From Dehalococcoidales bacterium (lineage in GTDB: Bacteria > Chloroflexota > Dehalococcoidia > Dehalococcoidales > RBG-16-60-22), in assembly GCA_030606585.1 (NCBI GenBank), contig JAUWGD010000037.1:1-13424 (forward strand): DNA of 13,424 nt. Direction: 5' to 3'. Of this stretch, positions 6,619 through 13,227 are shown one piece after another (positions within the stretch are counted from its first letter, which is position 1; each line of letters begins with the position of its first letter). A model generated the notes under the pieces. The model was not told where the DNA came from and did no database searches. It was given only the letters and a program-made list of their open reading frames with translations. Position numbers and translations under genes: made by a program.

Positions 6619-8160
6619 TCATTTTCTCCATATGATGCGGCGCTGCCACTTCGGCTTGTTATGGGGGAAATCCGACCGGAAGTGGGCGCCCCGGCTTTCT
6701 TCCCTGATTAACGCTGCTTCTGTTAACAGCCGCCCGGTTAAAATCAGGTTACTGAGCTCGTAGGAAGGCTGGTCAGTAGGCGGAGTTAAAGATTGCTGCC
6801 AGGCTGCCAGTATACCGGCCGCCTGTTTTAAGCCTTCCTTATCACGAATAATGCCGACCCTGTCCCAGTGTAACTGCTGTAAAGCAGCGAGCCCTGCCCG
6901 CGGCAATGTGCCTGGAACCGGCCACCGGTCGAGTGACGGGTACATATCTCTGGATTTTTCGCCGCCAGTAACTCTCTCCTTTGATTTGTCTCCGGTCCTC
7001 TCCACTATTCTTTTGCTGAATACAATTGCTTCCAGCAGGGAGTTTGAGGCAAGGCGATTTGCCCCGTGGACTCCGGTGCAGGCCACTTCCCCAGTGGCGA
7101 ACAGACCGGCTATATTCGTTTCTCCCCAGCTATTGGTCTTGATACCGCCAATCATGTAGTGCGCGGCTGGCGCCACTGGTATCAGGTTCCTGGTAATATC
7201 CAGCCCGTGGTCAAGGCAAAAACGGTAGATATGCGGAAAACGCGTGGTAATAGTGTGGGGCGGGAGATGGGTGGTATCAAGAAATACCCTGTCCGAGCCG
7301 GATTTTTTCATCTCGTTCACGATGCTGCGGGCAACAATATCCCTGGGCGCCAGGTCCCCTTTCTCGTGATAATCCGCCATGAAGGGATGGTAATCAGCGT
7401 TCCGCAGGACGCCTCCCTCGCCGCGTACGGCTTCCGATATCAAAAACGGGATGACGCCGGGCATGCGGAGGGCGGTGGGGTGAAACTGAAAAAATTCCAT
7501 ATCGGCAATCTCGGCGCCGGCGGTATAAGCGAGAGCGATGCCGTCACCGGTGGCTATATCCGAATTTGTATTGTATTTAAACAGCTGCCCGGAACCACCG
7601 GTAGCCAGAATCAGGTAGCGGCAGCCGAACTCCTCGACAGTACCGGTACGGCATTCCAGGGCCCTGATGCCAGCCACCTTCCCCTTTTCCACCAGAATTT
7701 CGGTCGCCAGGAAATTCTCAAGTACCTGAATCCCGGAAGAACGCACCTGCTGGCTTAACGTAACTTCAATATACTCGCCGGTGGCATCTCCCCCGGCATG
7801 GAGGACGCGGGGCACGCTATGGGCTGCCTCCATGGTCAGAGCAATCTCACCGTCGAGGGTATCGAAGGGCACCCGGTAGCCGACAAGGTCGGCAATGCGC
7901 GCCGGTGCTTCTCTGACCAGTATCTGCACCGTTTCCTCATCAGACAGGCCGTCGCCGGCATTTATGGTATCCCGTAAATGAAGTTCCGGCGAATCGTCCT
8001 TGCTGATAGCGGCGGCGATGCCTCCCTGAGCGTGCTTGGTGTTGCAGTCGTCAATACTACCCTTGGTGATAACCAGCACACTACCCTGCTCACGGGCCAG
8101 CAACGCCGTATAGAGTCCGCCGATACCGCTCCCCACTACTAAGTAGTCATATTGGTTCAT
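6619..8160 (-). CDS. nadB: L-aspartate oxidase
   Basis: This flavoenzyme oxidises L-aspartate to iminoaspartate for quinolinate and NAD synthesis; in anaerobes fumarate can replace oxygen as electron acceptor. The protein has 513 residues from the chosen start, near the usual length. The FAD Rossmann motif is GSGIGG (10-15). CNTKHAQGG (39-47) carries Asn rather than the His that binds FAD covalently in succinate dehydrogenases. Substrate-site residues are in QFHPT (His228), SEAVRGEGG (Glu243, Arg246), HYMIGG (His334) and HGANRL (Arg369). A C-terminal ESRGAHFRSDFP (488-499) is characteristic of NadB. A GTG-started extension to 8217 would overlap the upstream gene. The ATG at 8158-8160 has GGGGGAG at 8168-8174 with a 7-base spacing, so it is chosen. 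NadA and NadC are not in the window. Confidence 0.96.
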   Translation of the reverse strand: MNQYDYLVVGSGIGGLYTALLAREQGSVLVITKGSIDDCNTKHAQGGIAAAISKDDSPELHLRDTINAGDGLSDEETVQILVREAPARIADLVGYRVPFDTLDGEIALTMEAAHSVPRVLHAGGDATGEYIEVTLSQQVRSSGIQVLENFLATEILVEKGKVAGIRALECRTGTVEEFGCRYLILATGGSGQLFKYNTNSDIATGDGIALAYTAGAEIADMEFFQFHPTALRMPGVIPFLISEAVRGEGGVLRNADYHPFMADYHEKGDLAPRDIVARSIVNEMKKSGSDRVFLDTTHLPPHTITTRFPHIYRFCLDHGLDITRNLIPVAPAAHYMIGGIKTNSWGETNIAGLFATGEVACTGVHGANRLASNSLLEAIVFSKRIVERTGDKSKERVTGGEKSRDMYPSLDRWPVPGTLPRAGLAALQQLHWDRVGIIRDKEGLKQAAGILAAWQQSLTPPTDQPSYELSNLILTGRLLTEAALIREESRGAHFRSDFPHNKPKWQRRIIWRK

Positions 8161-8167
8161 CTCTACT

Positions 8168-8174
8168 CTCCCCC
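8168..8174 (-). promoter_or_regulatory. nadB: Ribosome binding site that fixes the nadB start
   Basis: GGGGGAG on the minus strand lies 7 bases upstream of the ATG at 8158-8160. That ATG begins immediately before the conserved FAD motif. This supports the shorter protein over a GTG start at 8217 that would run through the end of the lipoprotein gene. Confidence 0.7.
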
Positions 8175-8191
8175 GTATCTGTCTCTTCGGT

Positions 8192-8746
8192 TTAGTTACC
8201 AGCTCCTTCACCTTCACGTTTAATGTTAGCGGTTATAGTGACTGTCCAATGTCCAATATCCTCCTCTATCCCTTGGCGACTGTATTCTATAGATATAGTA
8301 GTAGTGCCTTGCTTAAGCGCCTTGAAAGTCCATACTTCTTCGCCAGAAGTGCCTGGAGGAGGGGGTTCCTCATATTCCTTGCCTACGTATTTGTGGCTTG
8401 TCTGCTGGACTATAGTTTCGTCACTAATCTCCGCAAACTCCGACCAACTAAAGCCTGTTGTTGGATTGGAGCCTAGAGTTACCGTGAGCTCCTCGCCTAC
8501 TACGGCATTCATTACTGCGTCGATATGTGGTTGATTTTGAAAGGTGTCAATGGAAATAGATATAGTAGTGTAGGAAGGGTAATCTGAAACATCCACATCA
8601 GTGGTTGATGGTTCCTCCGGTGTTACTGTTATCGGTTCCGGTATTGTTGGGGGGACGATAGGTGGTTCGGACGGTCCACATGCTCCTCCGACTAATAACA
8701 ACACACTTACCAACAGTAACGGTAGATACCACTTAGCTCTTTTCAT
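8192..8746 (-). CDS. Chagasin-like (inhibitor family I42) lipoprotein
   Basis: This is a predicted lipid-anchored outside protein that may inhibit papain-type cysteine proteases. The protein has 184 residues. The signal peptide is MKRAK followed by a hydrophobic stretch (7-20) and a cysteine at 23 in VGGAC; the lipobox is weak because position -3 is Gly. A Pro/Thr/Glu-rich linker (about 25-55) follows, then a domain of about 120 residues. The domain has the chagasin loop NPTTGFSW (94-101) and a second loop PGTSGEEVWTF (131-141). The third inhibitory loop, usually containing RPW, reads SRQGIEE here, so inhibition is less certain. The ATG at 8744-8746 has GGGAGG close upstream. It ends 31 bases before nadB and could share its transcript. 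Sampled base composition is lower in GC (about 37-48% in two 60-base blocks) than that of the neighbouring acyl-CoA dehydrogenase gene (about 73% in one block), suggesting transfer. Confidence 0.82.
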   Translation of the reverse strand: MKRAKWYLPLLLVSVLLLVGGACGPSEPPIVPPTIPEPITVTPEEPSTTDVDVSDYPSYTTISISIDTFQNQPHIDAVMNAVVGEELTVTLGSNPTTGFSWSEFAEISDETIVQQTSHKYVGKEYEEPPPPGTSGEEVWTFKALKQGTTTISIEYSRQGIEEDIGHWTVTITANIKREGEGAGN

Positions 8747-8812
8747 GTTTGCCTCCCGACCTCAGTATGTCTCCCTATAATGAATCACCACTTCATTTCC
8801 TTCCTAACTCGC

Positions 8813-9970
8813 CTAGACCTTCAACCCTTTCAGGATATCGCCGGCGATGATACTTCGCTGTCTCTCCAGGGTAAGCTCGACAGCGCCGGACTCCAGAGCG
8901 CGGCGACACAGCCTTTCCATGGGTAATCCTTCTATATAGGGCGGCCCGTTGAAAATATGAGCTACTCTGTCAGCGACGGTCTGGACCATCTGGGTGGTGT
9001 ACAATTTTACCATAGCGGCTTTATGCCTTATCGATTTTCCGGTGTCAGAGTTCCATGCCGCCTCATATACCATAAGCCTGGCGGCGTTAATATTCATGGC
9101 GATATCTGCCAGCGCCGCCTGAATGCTGGTGCGTTTTATAACGGGCTGCCCGAATGTTTCCAGCGACTGTGCCTGAAGGGTAGCCTCGTCGAGCAGTCTG
9201 CGGGCGACACCCACGCACCGGGCTCCCCTGACCACCCGCCGCAGCGGGAGCCATTTGCTGCCCAGGTGGAAAGCCTTGCCTTCCTCTCCCAGGATATTTT
9301 CAACAGGCACCCGGCATTTTTCAAACAGCAGGGATACAGGCTCCTTTGCCCGCGCCAGCCACCCCGTCCTCTCACCGCCGCCGCTAACGCTGAACCCCGC
9401 CGTGTCTTTATCCACCAGGAAGCAGGTTATACCGCTATGGGTGCCGGCGAAAACAACGGCAAAATAGTCGTCACCGGCCCGCGAGAGAGATAACTTTTTG
9501 CCGTTAAGCAGGTAATTTTTACCTGATTTCTCCGCCTTCATCTTGATGCCTGAAGGGTCGGCGCTACCGTCCGACTCCATCAGCGCCAGATAGGGTTTCT
9601 TCTGATAATCAAGCGCGGGCTGCAGGAATTTCTCCCGCTGTTCCGCAGAACAGTCGAAAAGAATGGGGGTTACGTCGCCGGAATTAAAGGGTACCACCGT
9701 CTGGGCCAATTCTTCTTCAACCAGGCAGACCCCCAGGGCGTCCAGTCCGGCACCCCCCAGTTCCTCGGGGACGCCGACACCCCACAATCCCATCTCCCTG
9801 ACCATCTTCACCAGTTCCGCCTCTTTTTCTTTGGGGAGGCAGGTGCGGGCGTCAGAGAGGTCGGCGGCCCGCCCCAGGATATCCCTTTCCAGAGGTTTTA
9901 GCTGCTCGTTGACAAAGTCATGAGCCAGACTTTGTATCATCTTCTGTTCTTCTGATAGTTCGAAATCCAT
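8813..9970 (-). CDS. Divergent acyl-CoA dehydrogenase family protein
   Basis: This is a member of the flavin-dependent acyl-CoA dehydrogenase family, which forms an alpha,beta double bond in acyl-CoAs; the substrate is unknown. The protein has 385 residues, the standard length. The N-terminal helical domain has MDFELSEEQ and PEELGGAGLD (68-77), and the middle beta domain has MESDGSADPSG (131-141) and LLNGKK (154-159). The C-terminal domain has FGQP (273-276) and QRSIIAGDIL (371-380). In the usual alignment the catalytic Glu would be Glu365 (VELTLERQR), but the Gly after it is Leu. The flavin-stacking segment after LNGKK reads LSLSRA instead of the usual aromatic/Thr pattern, and the Arg of ERxxFG is Leu (SLETFG, 269-274). 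Activity may therefore be altered, or it may work with a partner subunit. It is the last gene of a four-gene redox cluster, 20 bases after the ferredoxin gene. No etfAB is present. Confidence 0.85.
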   Translation of the reverse strand: MDFELSEEQKMIQSLAHDFVNEQLKPLERDILGRAADLSDARTCLPKEKEAELVKMVREMGLWGVGVPEELGGAGLDALGVCLVEEELAQTVVPFNSGDVTPILFDCSAEQREKFLQPALDYQKKPYLALMESDGSADPSGIKMKAEKSGKNYLLNGKKLSLSRAGDDYFAVVFAGTHSGITCFLVDKDTAGFSVSGGGERTGWLARAKEPVSLLFEKCRVPVENILGEEGKAFHLGSKWLPLRRVVRGARCVGVARRLLDEATLQAQSLETFGQPVIKRTSIQAALADIAMNINAARLMVYEAAWNSDTGKSIRHKAAMVKLYTTQMVQTVADRVAHIFNGPPYIEGLPMERLCRRALESGAVELTLERQRSIIAGDILKGLKV

Positions 9971-9990
9971 GCCTATATACCCTTAAAAAC

Positions 9991-10443
9991 TCAGCCGGTA
10001 CTGACGACTTCTTCAAGAAACAGGTCTAAATCAGGCTCGTTTTCGTCGCCGATTCTACTCTCAAGTTGAGACATCACTTCCACCATGCGGTAATTGACTA
10101 CGTAGTTCTTGATAGTGGTATCCACCTGGGGACAAACGAGGATGCAGGCGTTACACAGGTCGCAGTCCTCCCCGACGATGCTTTCCAGTGCCATGGAGGT
10201 ACGCTGCTCCGTTTTATCGCGGCGTGACGGCTCACGGGATAAAAAGGGACAGATATCGACACAGTTGCCGCAGCCCAGGCATTCTTTATGTCCGCTGATG
10301 TCCTCAGCGATATTCAGCGAATGGGCCGTGCCGAACCCGCTGGAGAGCAGACGGCACCTGCCTACCGGAGGGCATCTGGTATTCAGAATTTCATTCAGAA
10401 TGCCTTCGATTTCTCTAATGTCCCTTTGAACAGGTAGCGGCAT
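9991..10443 (-). CDS. Ferredoxin-like protein with two [4Fe-4S] clusters
   Basis: This is probably a soluble electron carrier or small electron-transfer subunit. The protein has 150 residues. Two full cluster motifs are visible: CLGCGNCVDICP (Cys55, 58, 61, 65) and CDLCNACILVCP (Cys94, 97, 100, 104). They are separated by a basic linker of about 30 residues, longer than in a classical 2[4Fe-4S] ferredoxin. The N-terminus (1-50) has two extra cysteines (24 and 30), and the tail (115-150) is acidic and predicted helical, which could be a docking surface. The layout recalls HdrC-type and other small electron-transfer subunits, but I cannot name the family. It lies between the flavoprotein (29-base gap) and the acyl-CoA dehydrogenase (20-base gap), so it may carry electrons between them. 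The start ATG has GGGGAGAG upstream. Confidence 0.8.
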   Translation of the reverse strand: MPLPVQRDIREIEGILNEILNTRCPPVGRCRLLSSGFGTAHSLNIAEDISGHKECLGCGNCVDICPFLSREPSRRDKTEQRTSMALESIVGEDCDLCNACILVCPQVDTTIKNYVVNYRMVEVMSQLESRIGDENEPDLDLFLEEVVSTG

Positions 10444-10472
10444 ATCATCTCTCCCCAGTCTTACAGTAAAAG

Positions 10473-12107
10473 TTAATCCGCCGGGAATACCGGTCTGGTA
10501 TATCCGTGGGCACGCCTGACATAGTCCGGCAGCAGTCGGGGTGAGACCGGGCGTTTCCCGGCCAGGCTCTCACGCTCGAGGTCTTTCTGCCACTGACGCA
10601 CGTGTTCCAGTGTCGGGCCACCTCTTTTTACTTCTTTGGCATACCGGGCCGCCGCACGGCCGGCCCGCCTCCCGAAGACAAACAGCTCCAGGGTTGAGTT
10701 GCCGATAAGGCGGTTTCGCCCGTGCACGCCACCGGTACACTCACCGGCGGCGTAAAGTCCGGGCACATTGGTAGCGCCATCGGTATCAATCTTAATGCCG
10801 CCGTTCTGATAATGCAGGGTGGGATAAACCAGAATCGGCTCGCGGGTAATATCGATATTGAAGCGGCGGAACTGCCGTACCATGGCGGGCAGCTCCCGGG
10901 CAATCGTGCCCTCACCGCGCAGGATATCAATCATCGGCGAGTCCAGCCAGACACCGACCTCTCCGTTGGGCGTGCGGAGTCCGCGCCCGTGTTCCCGGCA
11001 TTCACGGATAATAGCCGAAGCGACGATATCACGGGGTTCCAGGGGCATGACGAACTGCTCTCCGTTGCCGTTTACCAGCTGCGCTCCCAGCGTTCTTACT
11101 TTCTCGGTGACCAGCTGCCCCAGAATCTGCAACGGATAGATGGCGCCGGTGGGGTGATACTGCATGGTATCGATGAAAATCAACTCGGCGCCGACGTGGT
11201 AGGCCAGCACCAGTCCATCGGCCGTGGCGCCGTAATGGTTGGTGGTGGGGAAATCCTGAATATGCAGACGGCCGATGCCGCCGGTAGCCATGATAACCGC
11301 CCTGGCTCTTACGATAATCAGCTCCTCGGTCTCCATGTTGAGCAGTATGGCGCCGGCTATCTGTCCTTTATCGTCCAGTATCAGCTCTATGGCCGGGGCG
11401 AATTCCAGGTAGTCTATCTTTTTATTCTGAAGCTCGTCGCGGAGAACGCGCATTTCCTCAAGTCCGGTATAGTCCCGGGCGGAGTGCAGCCGCCGCCTTG
11501 ACGTGCCGCCGCCGGATAATTCAAACATGGCGCCGTCTGGCTCTTTATCCCAGTTTACGCCCAGTTTCTCCAGCCACTTTATCGCCGACGGGGCATCCTT
11601 CACCAGGACTTCCACGAGCTCCGGGATATTCTCGAAGTGACCGCCGCCCATGGTGTCCAGATAATGAATCGCCGGCGAGTCGTTGGGCCTGTCGGCGGCC
11701 TGGGTTCCCGCCTGCGCCCCGACGGTATTGGCATCCCCCAGGCGCAGCTTGGAGGTGATGAGGACCCTGGCGCCGGCCTCGTTAGCCAGTAATGCCGCCG
11801 AAGCCCCGGCTCCCCCGCAGCCGATTACCAGAACATCCACGTTATGGTCGGGCTTGGAGGGGTCGATTCTGTCCGGGTCAATCCGGCTGTTCCCTTCCAG
11901 TAAATCGGCCAGTTCAAGGGGGGCGATGTCGCCCTTGTTAATGCCCACCTGCAGTTTACGCATGCTCGTGGCGATATAGTCGGGATGGTACTGCCGCAGC
12001 AGGTCGGATTTTTCACCTTCGTCAAGGCGCGGGATTGTTTCGATAAGTCGCCTTACCCGGGTATCTTCCACGAGATGAATGCTTTCTTCTAAATATGCCG
12101 GGTACAT
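10473..12107 (-). CDS. Fumarate reductase/succinate dehydrogenase-type flavoprotein with N-terminal extension
   Basis: This is a flavoprotein of the FrdA/SdhA/NadB superfamily that likely reduces or oxidises a dicarboxylate or similar substrate. The protein has 544 residues. Residues 1-88 are a charged, probably helical extension before the FAD motif IGCGGAG (95-101). Substrate-site residues of fumarate reductases are present: QYHPTG (His318), TEKVR (Thr334, Glu335, Arg338), LHYQNGG (His432) and HGRNRL (Arg466). The spacing between HPTG and TE is longer than in E. coli FrdA. The covalent-flavin His is replaced by Asn127 (DANTVGAQAG), so FAD should be non-covalent, as in NadB and soluble fumarate reductases. 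The C-terminal part after GRRAG is only about 60 residues, shorter than in complex II. It starts 11 bases after the FeS protein gene, with AAGGTG upstream. No membrane anchor gene is near, so a soluble or peripheral complex is inferred. The true substrate is not known. Confidence 0.87.
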   Translation of the reverse strand: MYPAYLEESIHLVEDTRVRRLIETIPRLDEGEKSDLLRQYHPDYIATSMRKLQVGINKGDIAPLELADLLEGNSRIDPDRIDPSKPDHNVDVLVIGCGGAGASAALLANEAGARVLITSKLRLGDANTVGAQAGTQAADRPNDSPAIHYLDTMGGGHFENIPELVEVLVKDAPSAIKWLEKLGVNWDKEPDGAMFELSGGGTSRRRLHSARDYTGLEEMRVLRDELQNKKIDYLEFAPAIELILDDKGQIAGAILLNMETEELIIVRARAVIMATGGIGRLHIQDFPTTNHYGATADGLVLAYHVGAELIFIDTMQYHPTGAIYPLQILGQLVTEKVRTLGAQLVNGNGEQFVMPLEPRDIVASAIIRECREHGRGLRTPNGEVGVWLDSPMIDILRGEGTIARELPAMVRQFRRFNIDITREPILVYPTLHYQNGGIKIDTDGATNVPGLYAAGECTGGVHGRNRLIGNSTLELFVFGRRAGRAAARYAKEVKRGGPTLEHVRQWQKDLERESLAGKRPVSPRLLPDYVRRAHGYTRPVFPAD

Positions 12108-12118
12108 CTAAGACACCT

Positions 12119-12823
12119 TTATTCCCATTGCTGTTCCAGAGCCGGCTCCATGTCACGCTCGGCGTAGCGGCGGCGCAGCTCTTTTTCACCGGCTTTTTTT
12201 AATTCCTCTATTTCGGCGTCGAACTCGCCGGAATCTAACTCACTGATTCTATTATCCAGGTGCTCGGAAACGGGAGCCAGGTAACGGCCGTACAGACGCC
12301 GGCACAGCAGGGCTACGTTATAGGGCACCAGCCCCTGCGGGCACCGGGCCGCGCACAGGCCGCACATGACACAGTCGAAAGACTTATCGGCCACCGCCCG
12401 GATATCGCCCCTGAGGGCATCGGTCATGAACCACATAACTTCGAGTTCCTGGGGGCAGGTCTTGGTGCAGGTATTGCACCCGAAGCACTTTACTATGTCA
12501 GGGTACAGGGCTTTAATTTTCTCGCCGTCGGCTTCCAGCTTCTCAATGTCGTACACGGCTTTGACGGCCGGGAAGAAAGGTATCTGCACCAGGCACATGT
12601 CCGGCTCGCCGGCTTTCTGGCAGGCGAGGTCGTACCGGAGCTGGGGGTCGTTTTTAAAGTTATAAATGGTGGCGCAGGCTCCGCAGAAGCCGGCACGGCA
12701 ACCGCAGCCGCGCAGCATACGGTAGCCGCTGTACTCCAGCGCCGTCAGTATGGTGAGTCCTTCCGGGACCTGGCAGTGCCTGCCCATGATATAGATATCG
12801 ATTAACCTGGCCTGTTCCGCCAT
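12119..12823 (-). CDS. FeS electron-transfer subunit with [2Fe-2S] and two [4Fe-4S] sites
   Basis: This is the presumed partner of the flavoprotein, carrying electrons to or from its FAD. The protein has 234 residues. An N-terminal plant-type ferredoxin fold has CRAGFCGAC (Cys42, 47, 50) and a fourth ligand in LACQ (Cys68). Two ferredoxin motifs follow: CFGCNTCTKTCP (Cys113, 116, 119, 123) and CVMCGLCAARCP (Cys151, 154, 157, 161). The tail (about 175-234) is charged and helical. The general plan matches SdhB/FrdB, but both C-terminal motifs are full CxxCxxCxxxCP motifs, suggesting two [4Fe-4S] clusters rather than one [4Fe-4S] and one [3Fe-4S]. It resembles the N-terminal half of TfrB-type proteins, without the cysteine-rich CCG domains. 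The ATG has GAGGAG 5 bases upstream. It is the first gene of the operon that runs down to 8813. Confidence 0.87.
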   Translation of the reverse strand: MAEQARLIDIYIMGRHCQVPEGLTILTALEYSGYRMLRGCGCRAGFCGACATIYNFKNDPQLRYDLACQKAGEPDMCLVQIPFFPAVKAVYDIEKLEADGEKIKALYPDIVKCFGCNTCTKTCPQELEVMWFMTDALRGDIRAVADKSFDCVMCGLCAARCPQGLVPYNVALLCRRLYGRYLAPVSEHLDNRISELDSGEFDAEIEELKKAGEKELRRRYAERDMEPALEQQWE

Positions 12824-12845
12824 TTAACTCCTCAAGTCCGATACA

Positions 12846-12875
12846 ATATTATGTCAATCTTTTTGCCGGGAACAA
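12846..12875 (-). promoter_or_regulatory. Weak candidate promoter of the redox operon
   Basis: On the minus strand TTGTTC (12870-12875) is 18 bases from TAATAT (12846-12851), about 22 bases upstream of the first start codon. Both hexamers match poorly (3 and 4 of 6). A perfect TTGACA at 12852-12857 has no -10 at a proper distance. The 124-base gap 12824-12947 must hold the promoter unless the operon is read from the tRNAs; nothing else was seen there apart from the tRNA terminator. Confidence 0.3.
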
Positions 12876-12911
12876 GTCTGCCGGGTGAGCTATTTTAAGG
12901 GATAATCAGCT

Positions 12912-12933
12912 TATAAGTAAAGGGCTCCAGCCC
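12912..12933 (-). terminator. Terminator of the tRNA transcript
   Basis: GGGCT-CC-AGCCC (12922-12933) is a short hairpin. On the minus strand it begins 14 bases past the tRNA-Leu 3' end and is followed by TTTACTTAT. On the plus strand it is followed by ACATTTTTT, so it could also stop transcription coming the other way. The stem is only 4-5 bp. Confidence 0.45.
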
Positions 12934-12947
12934 ACATTTTTTATATA

Positions 12948-13034
12948 TGGTGCCGAGGGGGAGATTTGAACTCCCACGCGCTTACGCGCACCACCCCCTC
13001 AAGATGGCGTGTCTACCGATTCCACCACCTCGGC
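12948..13034 (-). tRNA. tRNA-Leu (anticodon GAG)
   Basis: This is an 87-base class II tRNA. The acceptor stem GCCGAGG pairs with CCTCGGC, followed by discriminator A and an encoded CCA. The anticodon stem CCATC/GGTGG encloses the loop TTGAGGG, giving anticodon GAG (12998-13000), which reads CUC and CUU. A long variable arm forms GCGC-GTAA-GCGC. The T-stem GGGAG/CTCCC encloses TTCAAAT. It lies 9 bases downstream of tRNA-Trp and is probably co-transcribed with it. Confidence 0.97.
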
Positions 13035-13043
13035 ACAATGTCA

Positions 13044-13119
13044 TGGCAGGAGTGAGAGGACTCGAACCCCTGACCGGCGGTTTTGGAGACCGCTGCTCTA
13101 CCAACTGAGCTACACTCCT
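13044..13119 (-). tRNA. tRNA-Trp (anticodon CCA)
   Basis: This is a 76-base tRNA with acceptor stem AGGAGTG/CACTCCT, discriminator G (typical of bacterial tRNA-Trp) and an encoded CCA. The anticodon stem GCGGT/ACCGC encloses CTCCAAA, giving anticodon CCA (13084-13086). The D arm (TAGCTCAGTTGGTAGAGC) and T arm (GGTTCGAGTCC) are standard. It is first in the Trp-Leu pair. Confidence 0.97.
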
Positions 13120-13140
13120 GCGCCACTAAAAGTATATTGT

Positions 13141-13149
13141 ATTATAGCA
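13141..13149 (-). promoter_or_regulatory. Extended -10 promoter (P1) of the tRNA pair
   Basis: On the minus strand TGCTATAAT combines a perfect TATAAT (13141-13146) with a TG extension one base upstream. Transcription would start near 13134, about 15 bases before tRNA-Trp. The -35 region is poor, as is common for extended -10 promoters. Confidence 0.6.
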
Positions 13150-13187
13150 TGATGGCGCAAGATTGGTGAGAATCGGCTGTTGCAGGT

Positions 13188-13217
13188 TATATAAGAATCA
13201 ATCTTTCTTCTTGTCAA
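13188..13217 (-). promoter_or_regulatory. Upstream promoter (P2) toward the tRNA genes
   Basis: On the minus strand a perfect TTGACA (13212-13217) is 18 bases from TATATA (13188-13193); TATAAC is also available slightly downstream. It would give a second, longer tRNA precursor. Its -35 box faces that of the plus-strand promoter across about 10 bases. Confidence 0.5.
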
Positions 13218-13227
13218 ATGGACTACT

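Noticed and set aside
7066..7758. 230-codon plus-strand open frame opposite nadB
   Set aside because: It is antisense to a gene whose every active-site motif is intact; no ribosome binding site or recognisable domain.
6619..8217. GTG-started longer NadB
   Set aside because: It would overlap the lipoprotein gene by 26 bases and add a basic extension not typical of NadB; the ATG at 8160 is better placed and has a clear ribosome binding site.
10722..11501. 259-codon plus-strand open frame opposite the flavoprotein gene
   Set aside because: The composition is a mirror of the GC-rich flavoprotein gene, with no promoter and no known motif.
10473..12823. Calling the flavoprotein and FeS protein a respiratory complex II
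   Set aside because: There is no membrane anchor gene, no covalent-FAD His, two full [4Fe-4S] motifs in place of a [3Fe-4S] site, and ferredoxin and acyl-CoA dehydrogenase genes follow.
12852..12857. Perfect TTGACA as the -35 box of the redox operon
   Set aside because: At 16-18 bases downstream there is only the ribosome binding site region (TGAGGA), not a -10 box.
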